A DNA stretch of 64,000 nt from Moraxella catarrhalis (GTDB taxonomy: Bacteria > Pseudomonadota > Gammaproteobacteria > Pseudomonadales > Moraxellaceae), in contig NZ_LXHE01000022.1 of assembly GCF_001656295.1 (NCBI RefSeq), positions 1-64,000 of the forward strand, written 5' to 3'. The first letter of the stretch is position 1. Every line of letters begins with the position of its first letter. The notes below the pieces were generated by a model. It saw nothing but the letters and a program-made list of their open reading frames with translations, was not told the origin of the DNA and made no database searches. Positions 17,601 to 26,915 of the stretch are shown one piece after another. A program made the translations under genes and the position numbers.

Positions 17601-18134
17601 CTACCCATCATATAAAGACAAACAGTGCCTTAGCTCATCGGCGTTGCTGATGATGTCCGCCAGCGTATAGCTGTCCAAAACCTGCAAAAATGCCTTGGTG
17701 GCTTCGGCAAAAACCTGCTTTAAATGACAAGCAGGTGAGATGACACAAGACAGGGCGGGCTGTCCCACAGACAAATCCAAAGTTTTGATTTTTATCAAAT
17801 TATCTGTCATCACATCATCTGTCATCACATCATCTTGTACTGGCTCATCAGCAAAACACGCCACCACAAAAAAATCTGGCTCTGTTTGGCGAACGATGTT
17901 GCCAACATTGATGTTTTTGGGGTGCATTGCCAAGCGAATGCCACCGTTTTTACCCCGCGCACTGTCAATGACTTTAAGCTTGTTCAACTGATGAATGACC
18001 TTGGTCAAATGGTTTTTAGAAATCCCATAGCTTTTGGCAATGTCATCAATGCGTACCAATTCATCATCATTGGGTATGGTCGCCAAATAAATCAGCACAC
18101 GCAACGCAAAATCACTGTATTGAGTTAATCTCAT
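17601..18134 (-). CDS. nsrR: NO-sensing Rrf2-family repressor NsrR, with an enlarged cysteine loop
   Basis: The protein has 178 residues from ATG 18134; a TTG at 18149 is the only longer start. The Rrf2 winged helix is clear: MRLTQYSDFALRVLIYLA, then IDDIAKSYGISKNHLTKVI and ARGKNGGIRLA. NsrR holds an iron-sulfur cluster on three cysteines; they are at 93, 130 and 136. The spacing of the last two equals E. coli (96 and 102), but 36 residues separate the first two, where E. coli has four. That insert contains the two-copy repeat DDVMTDDVMTDN, coded by a 15-bp tandem duplication at 17803-17832. In M. catarrhalis NsrR represses aniA and norB, which flank it here. Function is well supported; the effect of the insert is not known. 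Confidence 0.93.
   Translation of the reverse strand: MRLTQYSDFALRVLIYLATIPNDDELVRIDDIAKSYGISKNHLTKVIHQLNKLKVIDSARGKNGGIRLAMHPKNINVGNIVRQTEPDFFVVACFADEPVQDDVMTDDVMTDNLIKIKTLDLSVGQPALSCVISPACHLKQVFAEATKAFLQVLDSYTLADIISNADELRHCLSLYDG
17803..17832 (-). repeat. Perfect 15-bp tandem duplication inside nsrR
   Basis: Unit TCTGTCATCACATCA occurs twice back to back (17803-17817 and 17818-17832) with three further matching bases. It is in frame and codes for two copies of DDVMT in the loop between cysteines 93 and 130. Confidence 0.9.
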
Positions 18135-18498
18135 AATCACACTCTGCAACCATGTTCATCTTGACACGCCATTGGTCAATCTAAAACACCCAATCTCAAT
18201 CCATGCAAATTCAAGCAAAAAAGCTAGGAATTCTATCAATTTTAAATAAAAATGACAATAATTATTATCTTTAATCATGTTTAATTTACATGATAAAACA
18301 TTGATGTAAAAAGATTGAAAAATTGGTTTACTTTTAAGAAAAATGTATTTAAAATACATGTTAAGGATATGGCATTATACATGTGTTTGACATGTATTTT
18401 AAGTGCCTTTTCTAGGCATTTTAACCTTTCTGTGCTTTTTATTTTTATTGATGGCATTGAAGAAAATTACAGGCAACCTTTCTATAAGGAGAACCCAT
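18135..18498. other. Shared nsrR-aniA regulatory region
   Basis: This 364-bp stretch has no gene. It contains an NsrR-type palindrome (18340-18362), a further half-site overlapping TTGACA at 18387-18392, and a looser inverted pair ATCATGT/ACATGAT near 18275-18296. It is AT-rich. Confidence 0.6.
18340..18362 (+). promoter_or_regulatory. NsrR-type operator of aniA
   Basis: An 11-1-11 palindrome: left arm AAAATGTATTT, central A, right arm reading AACATGTATTT on the opposite strand (10 of 11 the same). It shares the same core as the site before norB. A second half-site, ACATGTATTT, lies at about 18390-18399. Confidence 0.78.
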
Positions 18499-20001
18499 AT
18501 GTCTAAGCCTACTTTGATAAAAACAACCTTAATTTGTGCCTTAAGTGCATTGATGCTCAGTGGTTGTAGCAATCAAGCGGACAAAGCCGCCCAGCCAAAA
18601 AGCAGCACGGTAGACGCTGCTGCCAAGACGGCAGATAATGCTGCCTCACAAGAACATCAAGGCGAGCTGCCTGTCATTGATGCCATTGTTACGCATGCAC
18701 CAGAAGTGCCACCACCTGTTGACCGTGACCACCCCGCCAAAGTGGTGGTAAAAATGGAAACCGTTGAAAAAGTCATGCGTTTGGCAGATGGCGTGGAATA
18801 TCAGTTTTGGACATTTGGCGGTCAAGTTCCAGGGCAGATGATTCGTGTGCGTGAAGGCGACACCATCGAAGTGCAGTTCTCAAACCACCCAGATTCAAAA
18901 ATGCCCCATAATGTTGACTTTCACGCCGCCACAGGGCCTGGCGGCGGGGCAGAAGCGTCATTTACCGCACCGGGTCATACATCAACCTTTAGTTTTAAAG
19001 CCTTACAGCCTGGTTTGTATGTCTATCACTGTGCGGTTGCACCTGTTGGCATGCACATTGCTAATGGCATGTATGGCTTGATTTTGGTTGAGCCAAAAGA
19101 GGGCTTGCCAAAAGTAGACAAAGAATACTATGTCATGCAAGGCGATTTTTATACCAAAGGCAAATATGGCGAACAAGGTCTACAGCCCTTTGATATGGAA
19201 AAAGCCATTCGAGAAGATGCTGAATATGTTGTCTTTAATGGTTCGGTGGGGGCGTTGACTGGTGAAAATGCTCTAAAAGCCAAGGTTGGCGAAACTGTTC
19301 GCTTATTTGTGGGTAACGGCGGTCCGAATTTGACATCATCATTCCATGTCATTGGTGAAATTTTTGATAAAGTTCACTTTGAGGGCGGCAATGGCGTTAA
19401 CCACAATATCCAAACCACGCTAATCCCAGCAGGTGGCGCTGCCATCACTGAATTTAAGGTGGATGTGCCAGGCGATTATGTCTTGGTTGACCATGCCATC
19501 TTCCGTGCCTTTAACAAAGGGGCATTGGGCATACTTAAGGTGGAAGGTGAAGAAAATCATGAGATTTATTCACACAAACAAACAGACGCTGTCTATCTGC
19601 CAGAGGGTGCAGCACAAGCGATTGACACCCAAGAAGCACCCAAAATACCTGCACCTGCCAACTTACAAGAGCAGATTCAAGCAGGTAAGGCAACCTATGA
19701 CTCTAACTGTGCTGCTTGTCACCAACCTGATGGTAAAGGTGTGCCAAACGCTTTCCCACCGCTTGCCAACTCTGACTATCTGAACGCCGACCACGCTCGT
19801 GCTGCCAGCATTGTGGCAAATGGATTGTCTGGTAAGATTACCGTCAATGGCAGCCAATATGAAAGCGTCATGCCTGCGATTGCTCTGAGCGACCAACAGA
19901 TTGCCAATGTCATCACCTACACGCTGAACAGCTTTGGTAACAAAGGCGGTCAACTCAGTGCAGACGATGTGGCAAAAGCCAAAAAAACCAAGCCAAACTG
20001 A
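18499..20001 (+). CDS. aniA: Copper nitrite reductase AniA with C-terminal cytochrome c domain
   Basis: This enzyme reduces nitrite to NO. The start ATG 18499 follows AAGGAG; a longer frame to 18403 is spurious. Residues 1-23 are a lipoprotein signal (LMLSGC, Cys23), so the protein is anchored to the outer membrane. Then come two cupredoxin domains with copper ligands in [23 protein letters not shown] (type 1 Cys with neighbouring His) and SFHVIGEIF. Unlike the two-domain Neisseria enzyme it has a third, C-terminal cytochrome c domain: CAACH at residues 404-408, with the distal Met likely in SVMPAIALS. This is the type seen in Moraxella and Ralstonia pickettii. It sits under NsrR-type operators; nirV and sco follow. 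Confidence 0.96.
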   Translation: MSKPTLIKTTLICALSALMLSGCSNQADKAAQPKSSTVDAAAKTADNAASQEHQGELPVIDAIVTHAPEVPPPVDRDHPAKVVVKMETVEKVMRLADGVEYQFWTFGGQVPGQMIRVREGDTIEVQFSNHPDSKMPHNVDFHAATGPGGGAEASFTAPGHTSTFSFKALQPGLYVYHCAVAPVGMHIANGMYGLILVEPKEGLPKVDKEYYVMQGDFYTKGKYGEQGLQPFDMEKAIREDAEYVVFNGSVGALTGENALKAKVGETVRLFVGNGGPNLTSSFHVIGEIFDKVHFEGGNGVNHNIQTTLIPAGGAAITEFKVDVPGDYVLVDHAIFRAFNKGALGILKVEGEENHEIYSHKQTDAVYLPEGAAQAIDTQEAPKIPAPANLQEQIQAGKATYDSNCAACHQPDGKGVPNAFPPLANSDYLNADHARAASIVANGLSGKITVNGSQYESVMPAIALSDQQIANVITYTLNSFGNKGGQLSADDVAKAKKTKPN

Positions 20002-20288
20002 TCTTAAAGTTTGATTAAGATATCCGCTGGTTTTCATTGAGCATCATGGCTGTCTTATGGGGCAAGCCATGATGTGCTTAATGGCTTTAATGGTTTTAAT
20101 GCTTTTTATGCCCAATAATATGCCCAAAGTATGTGTTTAAAAGCCGTGCTAAAAGGTGTATGCTAAAAAGTACAAAAGCTTGACGCCAAATTAAGTGAAA
20201 GCTTAATAAAGTGAAAAGATTATTAAAGCGAAATTATTAAAGTATTGTTAAAAGGTAGTTAAAAGATTTTGAATAAGGAGAAAGCCTG
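20002..20288. other. aniA-nirV intergenic region
   Basis: No gene is seen. A stem (CATCATGGCT at 20042-20051, AGCCATGATG at 20065-20074) without a T run lies after aniA, then AT-rich stretches with loose repeats of TTTAATGG and TTAAAG types. The nirV ribosome site AAGGAG is at 20275-20280. Confidence 0.5.
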
Positions 20289-21125
20289 ATGAGATTAACT
20301 CACACCAACACATTGGCTCACTTAACTGGGTGGGATAATGTCATCAGCTCTTTGGTTGTGGCTTTGGCAGCGTTTGTGTTATCACCCCAGCCCATCGCCC
20401 ACGCCAAAACTGACACCAATGCCATGGCAAGCATCAAAGGTGGCACATATCGCCCTTTATACTTAAGTGAAGACAGCCCCATGGTAACCGTGGGTAATTT
20501 TCACATTGATAAAACACCCGTAACCAACCAACAATTTGCCAAATTTGTCGCAAACAATCCCAAATGGCAAAAACAAAACATCGCCAAGCTTTTTGCTGAA
20601 CCTGACTATTTGGCTCACTGGCAAAAAACACGCCAAGGTTATTATCCAAACCCAGCCGATGTTGATAAACCTGTGGTGAATGTCTCATGGTATGCCGCCA
20701 ACGCTTATTGTAAAGCTCAAGGCAAACGCTTACCTAAGATTGCAGAATGGGAATATGTCGCACAAGCGTCAACCACTCGCATCAATGGCAGCCAAGAAAA
20801 AGGGTATAACCAAACCATTTTAGACTGGTATACCAAATCTGCCACCATGCCATTAAAGCGTGTGGCCCAAAGCCCAGCCAACTACTGGGGTGTGTACGAC
20901 ATGCACGGCTTGATTTGGGAATGGACACAAGACTTTAACAGCAATCTGGTGTCAGGTGAATCACGAGCAGACAGCACATTAAACCAAACCATGTTTTGTG
21001 GTTCTGGTGCAGCAGGTGCACCCGACCCATCAGATTATGCCGCTTTTATGCGTTACGGCTTTCGCTCAAGCTTACAATCTCAATTTGCCCTAAAAAGCTT
21101 GGGATTTCGCTGTGCAAAAGATTAA
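20289..21125 (+). CDS. nirV: NirV-like protein (formylglycine-generating-enzyme fold)
   Basis: The protein has 278 residues with an N-terminal signal (hydrophobic to about residue 40, HAKTD after it), so it is likely periplasmic. The remainder is an FGE-sulfatase/SUMF1 domain: FHIDKTPVTNQQFAKFV, PVVNVSWYAANAYCKAQGKRLP, EWEYVA, WGVYDMHGLIWEWTQD and GFRSSL near the end. Only one Cys (MFCGSG) stands where true formylglycine-generating enzymes have their catalytic pair, so sulfatase activation is unlikely. NirV homologues are regularly coded next to copper nitrite reductases, where their role in maturation is not settled. Position directly after aniA and before the Sco gene matches that. Confidence 0.85.
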   Translation: MRLTHTNTLAHLTGWDNVISSLVVALAAFVLSPQPIAHAKTDTNAMASIKGGTYRPLYLSEDSPMVTVGNFHIDKTPVTNQQFAKFVANNPKWQKQNIAKLFAEPDYLAHWQKTRQGYYPNPADVDKPVVNVSWYAANAYCKAQGKRLPKIAEWEYVAQASTTRINGSQEKGYNQTILDWYTKSATMPLKRVAQSPANYWGVYDMHGLIWEWTQDFNSNLVSGESRADSTLNQTMFCGSGAAGAPDPSDYAAFMRYGFRSSLQSQFALKSLGFRCAKD

Positions 21126-21274
21126 AAATCAGCCATGCTTAGAGCCACGCTTAGACAAACGACCAGCAAAATTGCATAAAACGAGCCAATTGGTTACAAT
21201 CAATTAAACAGTAATTTAAACAGTAACCACTTAGCATCTGTGGCAAAAAACGCCACATCAATCAGGAGCAAATC

Positions 21275-21976
21275 ATGAAAAAACTCATCTTAGCCAGCAG
21301 CATTGCCCTACTTTTGAGTGCCTGCCAACAAACCGAACAAAAAGCCGACCAAACCGCCCATGATGGTGAGGTGGTCTCCACAGAACACGCCCATGAACAC
21401 GCTGCCCATGGCGACGCACACGGACATGATGGGCATGGTCATGGTCATCATGAGCATGTTGAGTTGCCTGTGGCGGACACACCAGCACCTGCCTTAGAAG
21501 AGTCAGTATATCTGGTAGGAGGCGATTGGAAAGACCAAGATGGCAACGCCTTTGACTTAAACAGTTTGGCAGGGCAAAAACAAGTGGTTGCCTTTATCTT
21601 TACCAACTGTAAAGAAGTCTGCCCATTTATGATGCGTAGCATGAAAAACATTCAAGACAAACTGCCTGAAGAGGTGCGTGCCAACACAGGATTTTTGGTG
21701 GTGAGCTTTGACCCTGAGCGAGACACCCCAGCCGTTTTGAAGAACTTTGGTGAGCATTACAAGGCTGATGAACATTGGACTTTCTTAAATGGCAGTGATG
21801 ATGATGTGCGTACGCTTGCCAACACCATGAATATCCGCTATCAACACGCTGAAGGTGGTATGATTAATCATTCCAACGCCATCATGGTATTAGATGAGCA
21901 TGGCAAAATGATTGAGCAAGCCAATGGCACAAGCACCGCAGGTGAAGATGCTGTTGTGGCGGCGTTAAAACAATAA
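21275..21976 (+). CDS. Sco1/SenC/PrrC-family copper chaperone, His-rich lipoprotein
   Basis: The protein has 233 residues. A lipoprotein signal ends LSAC (Cys17). Residues of about 30-65 are a His-rich segment of the HGHDGHGHGHH type, suited to bind copper or other metal. The remainder has a thioredoxin fold with the copper-binding CKEVC (112-116) and the conserved distal His199 (MINHSNA). Sco proteins deliver copper to Cu-A or copper enzymes. The position after aniA and nirV suggests that the client here is AniA. The strong ribosome site AGGAG is seven bases before the ATG. It has a good terminator at 22011. Confidence 0.9.
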   Translation: MKKLILASSIALLLSACQQTEQKADQTAHDGEVVSTEHAHEHAAHGDAHGHDGHGHGHHEHVELPVADTPAPALEESVYLVGGDWKDQDGNAFDLNSLAGQKQVVAFIFTNCKEVCPFMMRSMKNIQDKLPEEVRANTGFLVVSFDPERDTPAVLKNFGEHYKADEHWTFLNGSDDDVRTLANTMNIRYQHAEGGMINHSNAIMVLDEHGKMIEQANGTSTAGEDAVVAALKQ

Positions 21977-22010
21977 GCATAGGCAATATCAAACGATAAA
22001 CCCAATGAAT

Positions 22011-22043
22011 AAAATAACCAGTGTCACCGCTGGTTATTTTTTT
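22011..22043. terminator. Terminator of the sco gene
   Basis: AAAATAACCAG (22011-22021) pairs with CTGGTTATTTT (22030-22040) and is followed by further T residues. It could work in both directions, but only sco ends into it. Confidence 0.85.
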
Positions 22044-22195
22044 GATAAATGATTGAGACATGTTTTTAATTATTTTCCACAAAATGACAACTTGGTATGA
22101 TGGTTTTATTTTAATAAATCAGCCATTTTTGATGCTGATAAAAAACAAGGTCATGAAATGGTTAAGATCATGATATGAATAATCCAAATTGCTTG

Positions 22196-22224
22196 TTTAC
22201 ATTTTTGGGTGAATTATTTACAAT
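22196..22224 (+). promoter_or_regulatory. pheS promoter
   Basis: TTTACA (22196-22201) and TACAAT (22219-22224) are 17 bases apart, about 45 bases before the pheS ATG. The leader is too short for a pheM-like attenuator and no such reading frame was seen. Confidence 0.6.
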
Positions 22225-22268
22225 GAGTCCCTTATCATCTTAGCAAATTAAAGAAAGTTGTGCTTCTT

Positions 22269-23300
22269 ATGACCACCACGATACCTACTTTAGATCAGCC
22301 TTTGATCACGCTTAATGAACAAGATTTTTTGGCATTTGCAGACAGTGCAATTGCAGTGATTGAGACTGCAACCGATGAACGCACACTTCAAGAATTGCGT
22401 GTCAGCTTAAGCGGCAAAAAATCAGCCTTGACAGCATTGTCCAAGCAAATGGGTGCACTTGATGCTGACGCCAAAAAACAATATGGCGTGTATTTGCATG
22501 AGTTACGCACACATATCAACCAAGCCTTAGAGACTAAGGCAAAACAGCTTGCTACCGCTGCGATGAATGCTAAGCTTGCCAGCGAGCAAATTGATATTAG
22601 CCTACCTGCGCGTGGTATTTTAGCAGGTGGATTGCATCCGATTACCCAAACAACCGAACGCATGAAGCAGTTTTTTGTTCAAGCTGGTTTTAGCGTGGCG
22701 ACAGGCCCTGAGATTGAGAGCGATTATTATAATTTTGAAGCACTTAATATCTCAAGCCATCATCCTGCGCGTGCGATGCATGATACATTTTATTTTGATG
22801 CACATTATTTGCTGCGTACACACACTTCAAGTGTGCAAATTCGCACGATGGAAAACAGTGAGCCGCCGATTCGCATTATTTGCCCAGGCCGTGTGTATCG
22901 CTGCGACTCAGACCAAACGCATTCGCCGATGTTTCATCAAATGGAAGGTTTGATGATCTCAAAATCAAGCAATTTTGCAGAACTTAAGGGGTTGATTCAT
23001 GAGTTTTTGGATGCGTTTTTTGGCAAAAAAATGACGGTTCGCTTTCGTCCATCATTTTTCCCATTCACCGAACCATCCGCTGAGGTGGATATTTTGTCCG
23101 ACAACGGGAAATGGTTAGAGGTTTTGGGCTGTGGTATGGTACATCCACAAGTGCTCAAAAACTGCGGTATCAATCCTGATGAGTATACTGGTTTTGCTTT
23201 TGGTATGGGCATTGAACGCTTTGCGATGCTGTATTATGGTATTGATGATTTACGCCTATTTTTCCAGAATGATTTGCGTTTTTTAAAGCAATTTAGTTAA
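22269..23300 (+). CDS. pheS: Phenylalanine-tRNA ligase alpha subunit
   Basis: This is the catalytic subunit of the alpha2-beta2 enzyme that charges tRNA-Phe. The ATG at 22269 gives 343 residues; a GTG at 22260 is in frame but weaker. The N-terminal coiled coil (about 1-90) is followed by class II synthetase motifs: [49 protein letters not shown](S), FHQMEGLM, and the end [11 protein letters not shown]. pheT follows after 54 bases. Confidence 0.96.
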   Translation: MTTTIPTLDQPLITLNEQDFLAFADSAIAVIETATDERTLQELRVSLSGKKSALTALSKQMGALDADAKKQYGVYLHELRTHINQALETKAKQLATAAMNAKLASEQIDISLPARGILAGGLHPITQTTERMKQFFVQAGFSVATGPEIESDYYNFEALNISSHHPARAMHDTFYFDAHYLLRTHTSSVQIRTMENSEPPIRIICPGRVYRCDSDQTHSPMFHQMEGLMISKSSNFAELKGLIHEFLDAFFGKKMTVRFRPSFFPFTEPSAEVDILSDNGKWLEVLGCGMVHPQVLKNCGINPDEYTGFAFGMGIERFAMLYYGIDDLRLFFQNDLRFLKQFS

Positions 23301-23354
23301 TATTATTTAACTTATTATTATTTAATTTTGATGAATTTATTACAGAGATAGCAA

Positions 23355-25751
23355 ATGAAAATCAGTGAAAATTGGCTAAGACAGTGGGCAAATCCAAGCG
23401 TCGATAGCGAGACACTTGGCGAGCAGCTGACCATGGCGGGGCTTGAGCTGGACGGTGTTGAAACTGTTGCACCACCATTTAATGGTGTGGTCATCGGTGT
23501 GGTCACTGAATGTCAGCAGCACCCAGATGCCGATCGCTTGCGTGTTACTAAGGTTGATATCGGTAGTGGCGAGCAGCTGCAAATCGTCTGCGGTGCGCCC
23601 AATGTATGTGTTGGGCTAAAAGTTGCTGTGGCAACCATTGGTGCGGTGTTGCCCAGTGATGATCATAAGGGCTTTAAAATCAAAAAAGGTAAGCTTAGAG
23701 GTGTTGAATCACAAGGCATGCTTTGTGGTGCTTCAGAGCTGGGTCTTGAAGATGAGATTGATGGCTTGATGGAGCTTCCAAAGGATGCCCCAATTGGCGT
23801 GGATGTGCGTGATTATTTAAACTTAGATGCGAAGATTTTTGAAATTGCTATTACGCCTAATCGTGGGGATTGCTTAAGTGTATTGGGTTTGGCGCGTGAG
23901 ATCGCTGCCATCAATCAGATGCCACTAGATCGTCCTGTGATCCAACCTAGCAAGGTGGTCACTGATACTGCTCCGAGTGTGCAAGTTTTGGATGCCAAGG
24001 CTTGTCCCAGATATTTGGCACAGCGTATTGATGATATTGATCGCACTTGGCCAACCCCCCAATGGATGACCGACGCTTTGATTGCTTCTGGCGTTCGAAG
24101 CCATAATTTTTTGGTGGATGTGACCAATTTTGTATTACTTGAATTAGGTCAGCCGCTACATGCGTTTGATGCTGATAAAATTCAAGGCGATATCATCGTG
24201 CGTATGGCACACTCTGGCGAGACGCTTGAATTATTAAACGAACAAGTCATCACCCTCAGCGGAGATGAGCTGGTGATTGCTGATGATGCTGGCGTCTTGG
24301 CATTGGCAGGCATTATGGGTGGTGCACGCTCAGCGGTCAGTGATGAGACAACCAGCATCGTACTAGAAAGTGCACATTTTGATCAGCTCACCATCGCAGG
24401 GCGTGCACGCCGTTTTGGACTGCATACGGATGCTTCTCAGAGGTTTGAGCGTGGTGTGGATTTTGCGTTGCCAAAGCTTGCAATGGATCGTGCTGTCAGT
24501 TTGATTGTTTCGGTTGCAGGTGGTAAGGTTAGTCAAATGACTACCGCCGAGCATTTAGATGCATTGCCTGTCAGACATAAGATCATTGTACCTGTGGATA
24601 AGGTATCAAAGCTTTTAGGTGTACATATATCCTCTGATCAGATGGTGGATATGCTCAATCGTCTTGAGATTGCAACCACGGTGGAACAAGACAGTTTGGT
24701 ATGCCAAGTACCCAGCCACCGATTTGATTTAACAATTTATCAAGATATCGTTGAAGAGATTGCTCGCATGTATGGCTATGCCAATATTCATGCGACATTG
24801 CCAGAGCTTTCTGTGGATATGCGATATGATGATACGGCAGATTTGATTCAATCAGTTAAGCGATCTTTGGCAAATGCAGGTTATTACGAAGCGGTGAGCT
24901 TCAGCTTTAGCGATGCTAAAATTGAAGCACTGTTTGATGATAAAAGCCTAGGTGCGGTATTGCCACTTGCCAATCCCATCTCCAGTGATCTTGCGGTGAT
25001 GCGTCGTACCTTAATGTCGAGCCTATTACCGATTGTTAGCTATAATCTGAATCGTCAGCAGTCTCGTGTCCGCTTGTTTGAAACTGGATTAAGCTTCGTT
25101 GGCGGTGATGTTGAGCATGTGGTTCAGACACCAAGCTTGGCTATGATTGCAACAGGCGAGCTGACTACTGAGCAAAGTCATGGGACACGCAAGATGGATT
25201 TTTATGATCTAAAGCGTGATATTGAAAGCCTGCTGCCAAATACTTTGGATAAAGCCAAAGTGACTTATGAACGCACGACTTTGACTTTCTTGCATCCAGG
25301 CCAAAGTGCTCATCTGATGATTGATGGCGAAGATTTGGGCTTCTTTGGTCAGCTACATCCAAGCATCTGTAAGGCTTTGGACTTGCCAACGGTGTGGGTG
25401 GCTCAAATGGATTTGGATAAGCTGATTGCACTTAACCGAAAATCAAACCCCATCATAGCACCAAGTAAATTCCCATCAGTTCGTCGAGATTTGGCGGTAT
25501 TGGTGGATCAAGATGTCGCTTGGCAAACTCTTGAAAAAGATATTCGCAAGGCAGCGGGCAAATATTTGCAAGATATTTGGCTGTTTGATATCTATGTGGG
25601 TGAAACATTGCCCAAAGGCAAAAAATCGCTTGCTTTTGCGATGGTTTTTCAGGATCAAAATGCCACACTTGAGGACGAGCAAATCAAAGCAGCAGTTGAT
25701 AAAGTCATTCAAAATTTGGCAGATAAACACGCTGCCTATCTGCGAGACTGA
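23355..25751 (+). CDS. pheT: Phenylalanine-tRNA ligase beta subunit
   Basis: The protein has 798 residues, near the family mean of about 795. In order it has the tRNA-binding EMAP-like domain (residues 40-150; GVVTECQQHPDADRLRVTKVDIG), the B3/B4 editing domain (about 200-390), the B5 DNA-binding-like domain (about 400-475), the catalytic-like core and the C-terminal ferredoxin-like anticodon domain (about 700-798; PSKFPSVRRDLAVLVD). It discriminates against tyrosine by editing Tyr-tRNA-Phe. Start ATG, ribosome site AGAG. A terminator follows. Confidence 0.96.
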   Translation: MKISENWLRQWANPSVDSETLGEQLTMAGLELDGVETVAPPFNGVVIGVVTECQQHPDADRLRVTKVDIGSGEQLQIVCGAPNVCVGLKVAVATIGAVLPSDDHKGFKIKKGKLRGVESQGMLCGASELGLEDEIDGLMELPKDAPIGVDVRDYLNLDAKIFEIAITPNRGDCLSVLGLAREIAAINQMPLDRPVIQPSKVVTDTAPSVQVLDAKACPRYLAQRIDDIDRTWPTPQWMTDALIASGVRSHNFLVDVTNFVLLELGQPLHAFDADKIQGDIIVRMAHSGETLELLNEQVITLSGDELVIADDAGVLALAGIMGGARSAVSDETTSIVLESAHFDQLTIAGRARRFGLHTDASQRFERGVDFALPKLAMDRAVSLIVSVAGGKVSQMTTAEHLDALPVRHKIIVPVDKVSKLLGVHISSDQMVDMLNRLEIATTVEQDSLVCQVPSHRFDLTIYQDIVEEIARMYGYANIHATLPELSVDMRYDDTADLIQSVKRSLANAGYYEAVSFSFSDAKIEALFDDKSLGAVLPLANPISSDLAVMRRTLMSSLLPIVSYNLNRQQSRVRLFETGLSFVGGDVEHVVQTPSLAMIATGELTTEQSHGTRKMDFYDLKRDIESLLPNTLDKAKVTYERTTLTFLHPGQSAHLMIDGEDLGFFGQLHPSICKALDLPTVWVAQMDLDKLIALNRKSNPIIAPSKFPSVRRDLAVLVDQDVAWQTLEKDIRKAAGKYLQDIWLFDIYVGETLPKGKKSLAFAMVFQDQNATLEDEQIKAAVDKVIQNLADKHAAYLRD

Positions 25752-25754
25752 CCC

Positions 25755-25786
25755 AAAACCGCCATAATGCCGACTTATGGCGGTTT
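25755..25786 (+). terminator. Rho-independent terminator after pheT
   Basis: AAAACCGCCATAA (25755-25767) pairs with TTATGGCGGTTTT (25774-25786). It reduces read-through into ihfA. Confidence 0.85.
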
Positions 25787-25899
25787 TGAGTTTTAATACA
25801 AATTAATTTGCATTAAGTATATTATAAAGTGTAAAATAATCAATCTGCTATAAAATGCTGTATTATTTTTGGTAGCTGATTGATAAACAAGGATAAATC

Positions 25900-26196
25900 A
25901 TGGGTGCACTGACAAAGGCGGATATGGTTGATGAATTGACCATTCGACTGCGATTGACACGCCAACAGGCAAGAAAATTGGTCGATGGATTTTTTGAAGA
26001 AATCAGTCAGGGTCTTGCCCAAGGTCATGAGGTCAAATTGTCAGGTTTTGGCAATTTTGAATTAAAAGATAAAAAACCCCGCCCAGGGCGTAATCCAAAA
26101 ACAGGCGAAAGCGTTCCCATTCAGGCACGCCGTGTTGTCACATTTAAGGCAGGTCAGAAGTTGCGAGGCTGGATAGATAGCCAAAATGAAGGCTGA
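25900..26196 (+). CDS. ihfA: Integration host factor subunit alpha
   Basis: The protein has 98 residues. It has the HU/IHF fold: [30 protein letters not shown], then the conserved beta arm [23 protein letters not shown] with the DNA-bending proline, and [14 protein letters not shown]. The IHF-alpha form is indicated by length, by the start, and by position after pheT, as in E. coli and other gamma-proteobacteria. With IHF-beta it bends DNA at specific sites. Confidence 0.95.
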   Translation: MGALTKADMVDELTIRLRLTRQQARKLVDGFFEEISQGLAQGHEVKLSGFGNFELKDKKPRPGRNPKTGESVPIQARRVVTFKAGQKLRGWIDSQNEG

Positions 26197-26408
26197 GCAG
26201 CTTGGATATTTTTCATCAATCCAACTTGCAAGCCTAATGGCTTTTTGTTAGAATATCTGCTTTATTTTCCCACTTAAGTTGGCTAATAACATAGAAAAGC
26301 ATGGTGCGTAATGCCAAAGTTGGTTGGTGATGGCGTGGCTATGCTCCATCGTATGAGTATCATCAGCGATGCTTATTGGTGCTTAGGTTTATTGGATAGA
26401 GAGTTATC

Positions 26409-26669
26409 ATGCGTAAAGACATTCACCCAGAATACCGTGAAGTATTGTTCCACGATACTAATGCTGATGTGTACTTTTTGACTCGTTCAACGGTTTCAAC
26501 CAAGACAACTCGTGAATACGAAGGTCAAGAATACCCATATTTCCCATTGGATATCTCTAGTGCTTCTCACCCATTTTATACAGGCGAGCAGCGTAAAACA
26601 GCCAACGAAGGTCGTGTGGCAAGCTTTAACAAGCGTTTTGGTGCATTTGCAAGCCGTGGCAAAAAATAA
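26409..26669 (+). CDS. rpmE2: 50S ribosomal protein L31 type B
   Basis: The protein has 86 residues, longer than L31 type A, and lacks the zinc-binding CxxC cysteines of that type. It has [16 protein letters not shown] at the start and the [13 protein letters not shown] and [10 protein letters not shown] motifs of bL31B. The B form is commonly made under zinc shortage, but no Zur site was recognised in 26197-26408. That region has only a weak stem (GCAAGCC/GGCTT) and is otherwise empty. Confidence 0.95.
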   Translation: MRKDIHPEYREVLFHDTNADVYFLTRSTVSTKTTREYEGQEYPYFPLDISSASHPFYTGEQRKTANEGRVASFNKRFGAFASRGKK

Positions 26670-26688
26670 GCCTTTATCAGCTATTTTT

Positions 26689-26717
26689 AAAATCGCTCTT
26701 CTTGAGCGATTTTTTTA
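26689..26717 (+). terminator. Terminator of rpmE2
   Basis: AATCGCTC (26691-26698) pairs with GAGCGATT (26704-26711), with an A run before and a long T run after. Confidence 0.88.
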
Positions 26718-26872
26718 TTTCCAAACTAAGATGGTGTTATCATCAGGTTGGGCTGAGATGTTATTTTATGAGCGTATACTCAGGTACGCACGCATTAAAT
26801 TGTAACAAATTTCTAGCTTATTCATGTAAAAGATGACGAAATCGTCTTAGTCTGATAAACTAATATAGAATA

Positions 26873-26915
26873 CCTAAATTGTGCCTATTTTATGGCAATT
26901 TAGGGATATTTTTGT
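26873..26915 (+). terminator. Terminator-like hairpin before zipA
   Basis: CCTAAATTG(T)GCC at 26873-26885 pairs with GGCAATTTAGG at 26894-26904 with one bulged base, followed by a loose T run. No gene ends here, so it would end an unannotated transcript or be a fold within the zipA leader. Confidence 0.45.

Noticed and set aside
18403-18498. Longer N-terminus for AniA
   Set aside because: The start at 18499 has a strong ribosome site and a standard lipoprotein signal; the extension includes operator/promoter-like sequence.
14900-18500. FNR-type sites (TTGAT-N4-ATCAA) at norB or aniA
   Set aside because: No match was found; only NsrR-type palindromes were seen.
22141-22268. pheM-like leader peptide and attenuator before pheS
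   Set aside because: The leader is too short and contains no Phe-rich frame.
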